Positions 39,157 through 41,686 of a stretch of 41,686 nt of DNA are shown here, piece after piece. The notes under the pieces were generated by a model, which was not told where the DNA came from, ran no database searches, and worked only from the letters and a program-made list of their open reading frames with translations. Position numbers and translations under genes: made by a program. Location of the stretch: NCBI GenBank assembly GCA_964565715.1, contig CAZMGG010000041.1, positions 1 through 41,686 of the forward strand. Reading direction: 5' to 3'. The first letter of the stretch is position 1. Each line of letters begins with the position of its first letter. The DNA is from CAZMGG01 sp964565715. GTDB taxonomy: Bacteria > Planctomycetota > UBA1135 > UBA2386.

Positions 39157-40566
39157 ATGCTGCGCGCCATGGCCAAACCAAGGCGTCAACCGGATCACAG
39201 GCCGATCATGGCCGCGAAGGTTGCAGCGTTGAAGGAACTGAAGGCGCGGGCACCGCACCTCACCCAGAAGGACTGGGCCGCTTCGGCCAAGGTGAAGGAG
39301 AGCACGCTGTGCGACTATCTTGCGGGGAAACCGAAGCTGGCAATGAAGGACGAGGTCCTGCACGCGTTGGCAGCGGTCAAGGGAATGACAGCGAAGGAGT
39401 GGGAGGATCTCGTGGCCGCCAAGCTGGCTGGCCCGCCGGCACTGGGGTTCAAGGGCGAGCTGCTGCCGACGATGCTGGTGCCGGCCACCCCCGATGGCTT
39501 CCTGCTGAAGTACGCCGCCCAATCGCTCGCTGCCACGCGCAGCGAGGCGCTCAGCGACGCGGCAGCGGGCGACGGCCCGGTCAACATGGTGTTGCTGGTC
39601 CGCAGCCTGGACGCCCTGCGCACCAACCTCGTCACCACCCATGGTGGGTCGCCGGTGCACCCGCTGGTCACCACGCCGTTCACCTACGTCGGCGTCAGCT
39701 TCGCTCTCAGCCAGCAGGAGAAGCTGAAGGAGCAGGGTGGCAGTGGCCTGCTCGTGCTCGACGACTTCGCGATGGAGCGGATGCCGGCGACCTTCGCGGT
39801 GGTCGGTCGTGGGCGCGAGGAACAGCCGACGGCGGAGTCCATCTTCCATCGCGAAGTCCGGGAGCTCGGTGATCTGGAGGCGGCCAAGAACCTTGCCCGC
39901 CGGCTGGACGGCATGCGGATCCTCCACGATGCGCCGGCGGCGCGGTCGTTCCTCGCCTCGGCGTTCGCGCACATGCGGCGCCTGGGCGTGGCGTTGCCCA
40001 ACTGCGAGTTGATCAAGATCCACGACGTGGCGAGCGCGCTGCAGATGCTGGACCTCGGGATCCTGCCTGCCGACTGCCTGCTGATGGCGTGGCACTCGCA
40101 CGTCTGGGCGATCCGCGGTCGCCGCACCTCGACCCTGCAGATCCTGGTCAGCAACGATCCCGGGGCGCCGGCCGAGTTGATGCACATCCGCCCGTTCCGC
40201 GTCATCGTGACGCCGAAGGGACTGCTGTCGGTGGCGGAACTGGACATGGCGGCGCGCTGGCTCATCCACGTGTCGCGCAAGCTCAAGAGCCGCTGGCGGC
40301 TCCTGTTCCAGCAGTGCCTCAGCTTCCTGAACGAGGAGATGGGCCGCTATGGCGTGCCGGGCATCGCCTACTCGCCCGAGACCGTCGAGCGTCTCATCGA
40401 CGAAGGGCTCCGGCTGCATCTGCCCGACGAGGCGCGCACCAACGGCAACAACGGGCAGGCGGCGCGGATGCCCCTGTTCGTCGACCTGACCGAGGAATGG
40501 GCGAAGCGTCTGGACCACCGCGGCGGTGAGGCCGGACCGGCCACCGCGCGCCACCTGGAACTCTGA
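39157..40566 (+). CDS. Helix-turn-helix protein with a large unrecognised C-terminal domain
   Basis: A 469-residue protein from ATG 39157 (ATG 39169 or 39208 also possible). Residues about 33-85 look like a helix-turn-helix of the XRE/Cro kind: LTQKDWAASAKVKESTLCDYLAGK, then DEVLHALAAVKGMTAKEWEDL. The remaining 370 residues are mixed alpha/beta (NMVLLVRSLDALRTNLV, GLLVLDDFAMERMPATFAVV, VALPNCELIKIHDVASALQMLDLG, a long basic helix near ARWLIHVSRKLKSRWRLLF). I could not match this part; a periplasmic-binding-protein-like ligand domain is one weak possibility. No signal peptide, so cytoplasmic. Palindromes upstream suggest it controls itself, and the divergent operon is a possible second target. 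Confidence 0.65.
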   Translation: MLRAMAKPRRQPDHRPIMAAKVAALKELKARAPHLTQKDWAASAKVKESTLCDYLAGKPKLAMKDEVLHALAAVKGMTAKEWEDLVAAKLAGPPALGFKGELLPTMLVPATPDGFLLKYAAQSLAATRSEALSDAAAGDGPVNMVLLVRSLDALRTNLVTTHGGSPVHPLVTTPFTYVGVSFALSQQEKLKEQGGSGLLVLDDFAMERMPATFAVVGRGREEQPTAESIFHREVRELGDLEAAKNLARRLDGMRILHDAPAARSFLASAFAHMRRLGVALPNCELIKIHDVASALQMLDLGILPADCLLMAWHSHVWAIRGRRTSTLQILVSNDPGAPAELMHIRPFRVIVTPKGLLSVAELDMAARWLIHVSRKLKSRWRLLFQQCLSFLNEEMGRYGVPGIAYSPETVERLIDEGLRLHLPDEARTNGNNGQAARMPLFVDLTEEWAKRLDHRGGEAGPATARHLEL

Positions 40567-40572
40567 CGGAAC

Positions 40573-40611
40573 GGCGTCTGGCTGCCTGCGCCCTGACGCC
40601 ATGCGCATGGC
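40573..40611 (+). repeat. Hairpin plus 14-bp palindrome after the helix-turn-helix gene
   Basis: GGCGTC (40573-40578) and GACGCC (40595-40600) can form a stem directly after the stop. GCCATGCGCATGGC (40598-40611) is a perfect 14-bp palindrome that shares three bases with it. There is no U-tract, so it may be a terminator or a protein-binding site. Confidence 0.4.
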
Positions 40612-40646
40612 CGCATCGGGTTGTGCTGTCGGCAACGGGTCGGGTT

Positions 40647-40683
40647 GACCGGCGGCATGGCTTCACGGAATGTTCCGCCGGTC
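40647..40683 (+). promoter_or_regulatory. 9-bp inverted repeat upstream of the LamG-like gene
   Basis: GACCGGCGG (40647-40655) and CCGCCGGTC (40675-40683) are perfect arms with a 19-nt loop, 42 bp before the ATG at 40726. TTGACC at 40645-40650 could be a -35, but the paired -10 is poor. Operator or transcript hairpin. Confidence 0.4.
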
Positions 40684-40725
40684 GGGCCCCGGGTGGTCCG
40701 GGTCCCTTCCATCCGAAGGCAACCC

Positions 40726-41686
40726 ATGCGCAACCTCGTCCTCCTGACCCTCTCCCTGGCCGCGCCCGCCGTGGCCCAGGACTTCATCCACTACCGCCTC
40801 GAAGAGGTCTGCGGCAACGAGGCGATCAACCTCGCCACCGGCGCTTCGGCGCTGCCGCAGAACGGCATCATCGAGAGCACCAGCGCGGCGCCGTTCCGCA
40901 TCGCCGGCGCCCAGGGCGCGGGCCTCGCCGGCGGCAGTTCGGTGGCGCCTGCCTTCTACAACCGCATCCGCACCGGCTGGACGCCGAGCGCCCAGCCGTT
41001 CACCGGTGACCTGACCATGGCGGTGTTCCTGCGGCAGAGCGCCGCCGCGTCGGGCTTCTACATCTGGGGCAACAGCGGCGGGTTCCGCCTGTTCACCAAC
41101 GGCATCGCCGGCCGCGGCCTCTACCAACGCACGATCCTGGCGAGCGGCGGCAACGGCATCAATGCGTCGGTCGCCAACGACATGTACCTGCCGGCCACCA
41201 CCGTCGACTTCCAGAGCCTGGCTTCCGCCGGCTGGGTGCACGTCGCGATCGTGGTCAATGCCACTGCGCTGACCGCCGACTGGTACATCAACGGCGTCTC
41301 GGTGCTGACCCTGACCGGCGTCACCGGTGCGCAGATCAACGCCGCCGGCGAGTTCACCCTCGGCCAGTACAACACCAGCAACTCGGACTACGACTTCGAC
41401 GAGTTCGTGATGAGCAACCGGGCCTTCTCGGCGGCCGAGATCCTGGGGTTGATGAACGCGCCGCGGGGGGGTTCCGGCCGGTTCACCTCGGGCATCTCCA
41501 GCCAGTGCGGCAGCGTCGGCCTCGGCAGCATCAACGGCGCGCCGAGCCTCGGCAATCTCAACCACTCCCTGCAGATCACGACCACGGTGCCGACCCACTT
41601 CTTCTCGCTGATGTTCGGCACCAACAAGTGCTCGCTGGGCGGCGTGTTCCAGCTGCCGCTCGATGCCGGTCAGCTGTCGCCCATCG
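40726..41686 (+). CDS. Secreted LamG/concanavalin-like protein (partial, 3' end beyond the window)
   Basis: At least 320 residues, still open at the right edge. A signal peptide (NLVLLTLSLAAPAVAQ) precedes DFIHYRLEEVCGNEAINLATG, and residues to about 240 follow the LamG-like jelly-roll pattern: LTMAVFLRQ, GFYIWGNSGGFRLF, GWVHVAIVVNATALTADWYINGV, FTLGQYN and YDFDEFVMSNRAFSAAEI. From about residue 255 (SSQCGSVGLGSINGAPSLGN) it enters a module like those ending the other secreted proteins here, cut by the window end. LamG domains usually bind glycans or protein partners. The frame has no stop within the window, and the ATG opens the signal peptide. Confidence 0.82.
   Translation, partial: MRNLVLLTLSLAAPAVAQDFIHYRLEEVCGNEAINLATGASALPQNGIIESTSAAPFRIAGAQGAGLAGGSSVAPAFYNRIRTGWTPSAQPFTGDLTMAVFLRQSAAASGFYIWGNSGGFRLFTNGIAGRGLYQRTILASGGNGINASVANDMYLPATTVDFQSLASAGWVHVAIVVNATALTADWYINGVSVLTLTGVTGAQINAAGEFTLGQYNTSNSDYDFDEFVMSNRAFSAAEILGLMNAPRGGSGRFTSGISSQCGSVGLGSINGAPSLGNLNHSLQITTTVPTHFFSLMFGTNKCSLGGVFQLPLDAGQLSPI

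Overview
This window is a GC-rich (roughly 70%) bacterial chromosome segment, most likely from a planctomycete (Planctomycetota). The clues are several giant secreted FG-GAP/VCBS and ELWxxDGT-repeat proteins sharing one C-terminal module, an ECF sigma factor translationally coupled to a Ser/Thr kinase with a TPR tail, and several exported proteins with no recognisable family. I saw no rRNA, tRNA, CRISPR array or insertion-sequence transposase. No gene-free stretch exceeds 300 bases.

Layout. 1-1972: end of a biotin carboxylase gene, its separate biotinyl carrier gene, and an adenine DNA methyltransferase. 2034-6215: a membrane-anchored orphan protein and FG-GAP protein A. 6222-7839: a 1.6-kb insertion carrying a two-gene operon (a small Cys-rich secreted protein overlapping an anchored protein), bracketed by a 119-bp direct repeat of the 3' end of FG-GAP gene A. 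8025-11339: a DinB/YfiT-type protein, an S46 peptidase and an RlmN-type radical SAM enzyme. 11408-15954 (minus): an exported HEAT-repeat protein and an operon of split AtuA (two genes) plus phosphate acetyltransferase. 16017-18746 (minus): FG-GAP protein B, with 14 repeats.

18931-21605 (minus): an operon of a Nudix-winged-helix regulator with a degenerate Nudix box, an SPFH protein and a divergent NAD-kinase-like protein. 21803-22441: an AlkD-like protein. 22461-25591 (minus): ECF sigma factor and kinase. 25670-31175: ELWxxDGT protein and a secreted HExxH protein. 31172-33682 (minus): FG-GAP protein C. 33694-36218 (minus): molybdate transporter ModABC. 36271-38903 (minus): a two-gene exported operon whose second member resembles the N-terminal region of animal vitellogenin-type lipid-transfer proteins. 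39157-40566: a helix-turn-helix protein. 40726-end: a secreted LamG-like protein running off the window.

Two themes cut across the genes. A -10-like motif (GCTAnnnTGCC and variants) lies just upstream of about ten starts, in several cases only 6-8 nt from the start codon, which suggests leaderless transcription. Operon genes are packed with ATGA, GTGA or TGATG stop/start overlaps. The strongest candidates for something undescribed are the insertion at 6.1-8.0 kb (direct repeat, interleaved inverted repeats, a G10 tract in its promoter spacer), the vitellogenin-like operon, and the Nudix-regulator/SPFH/NAD-kinase operon.
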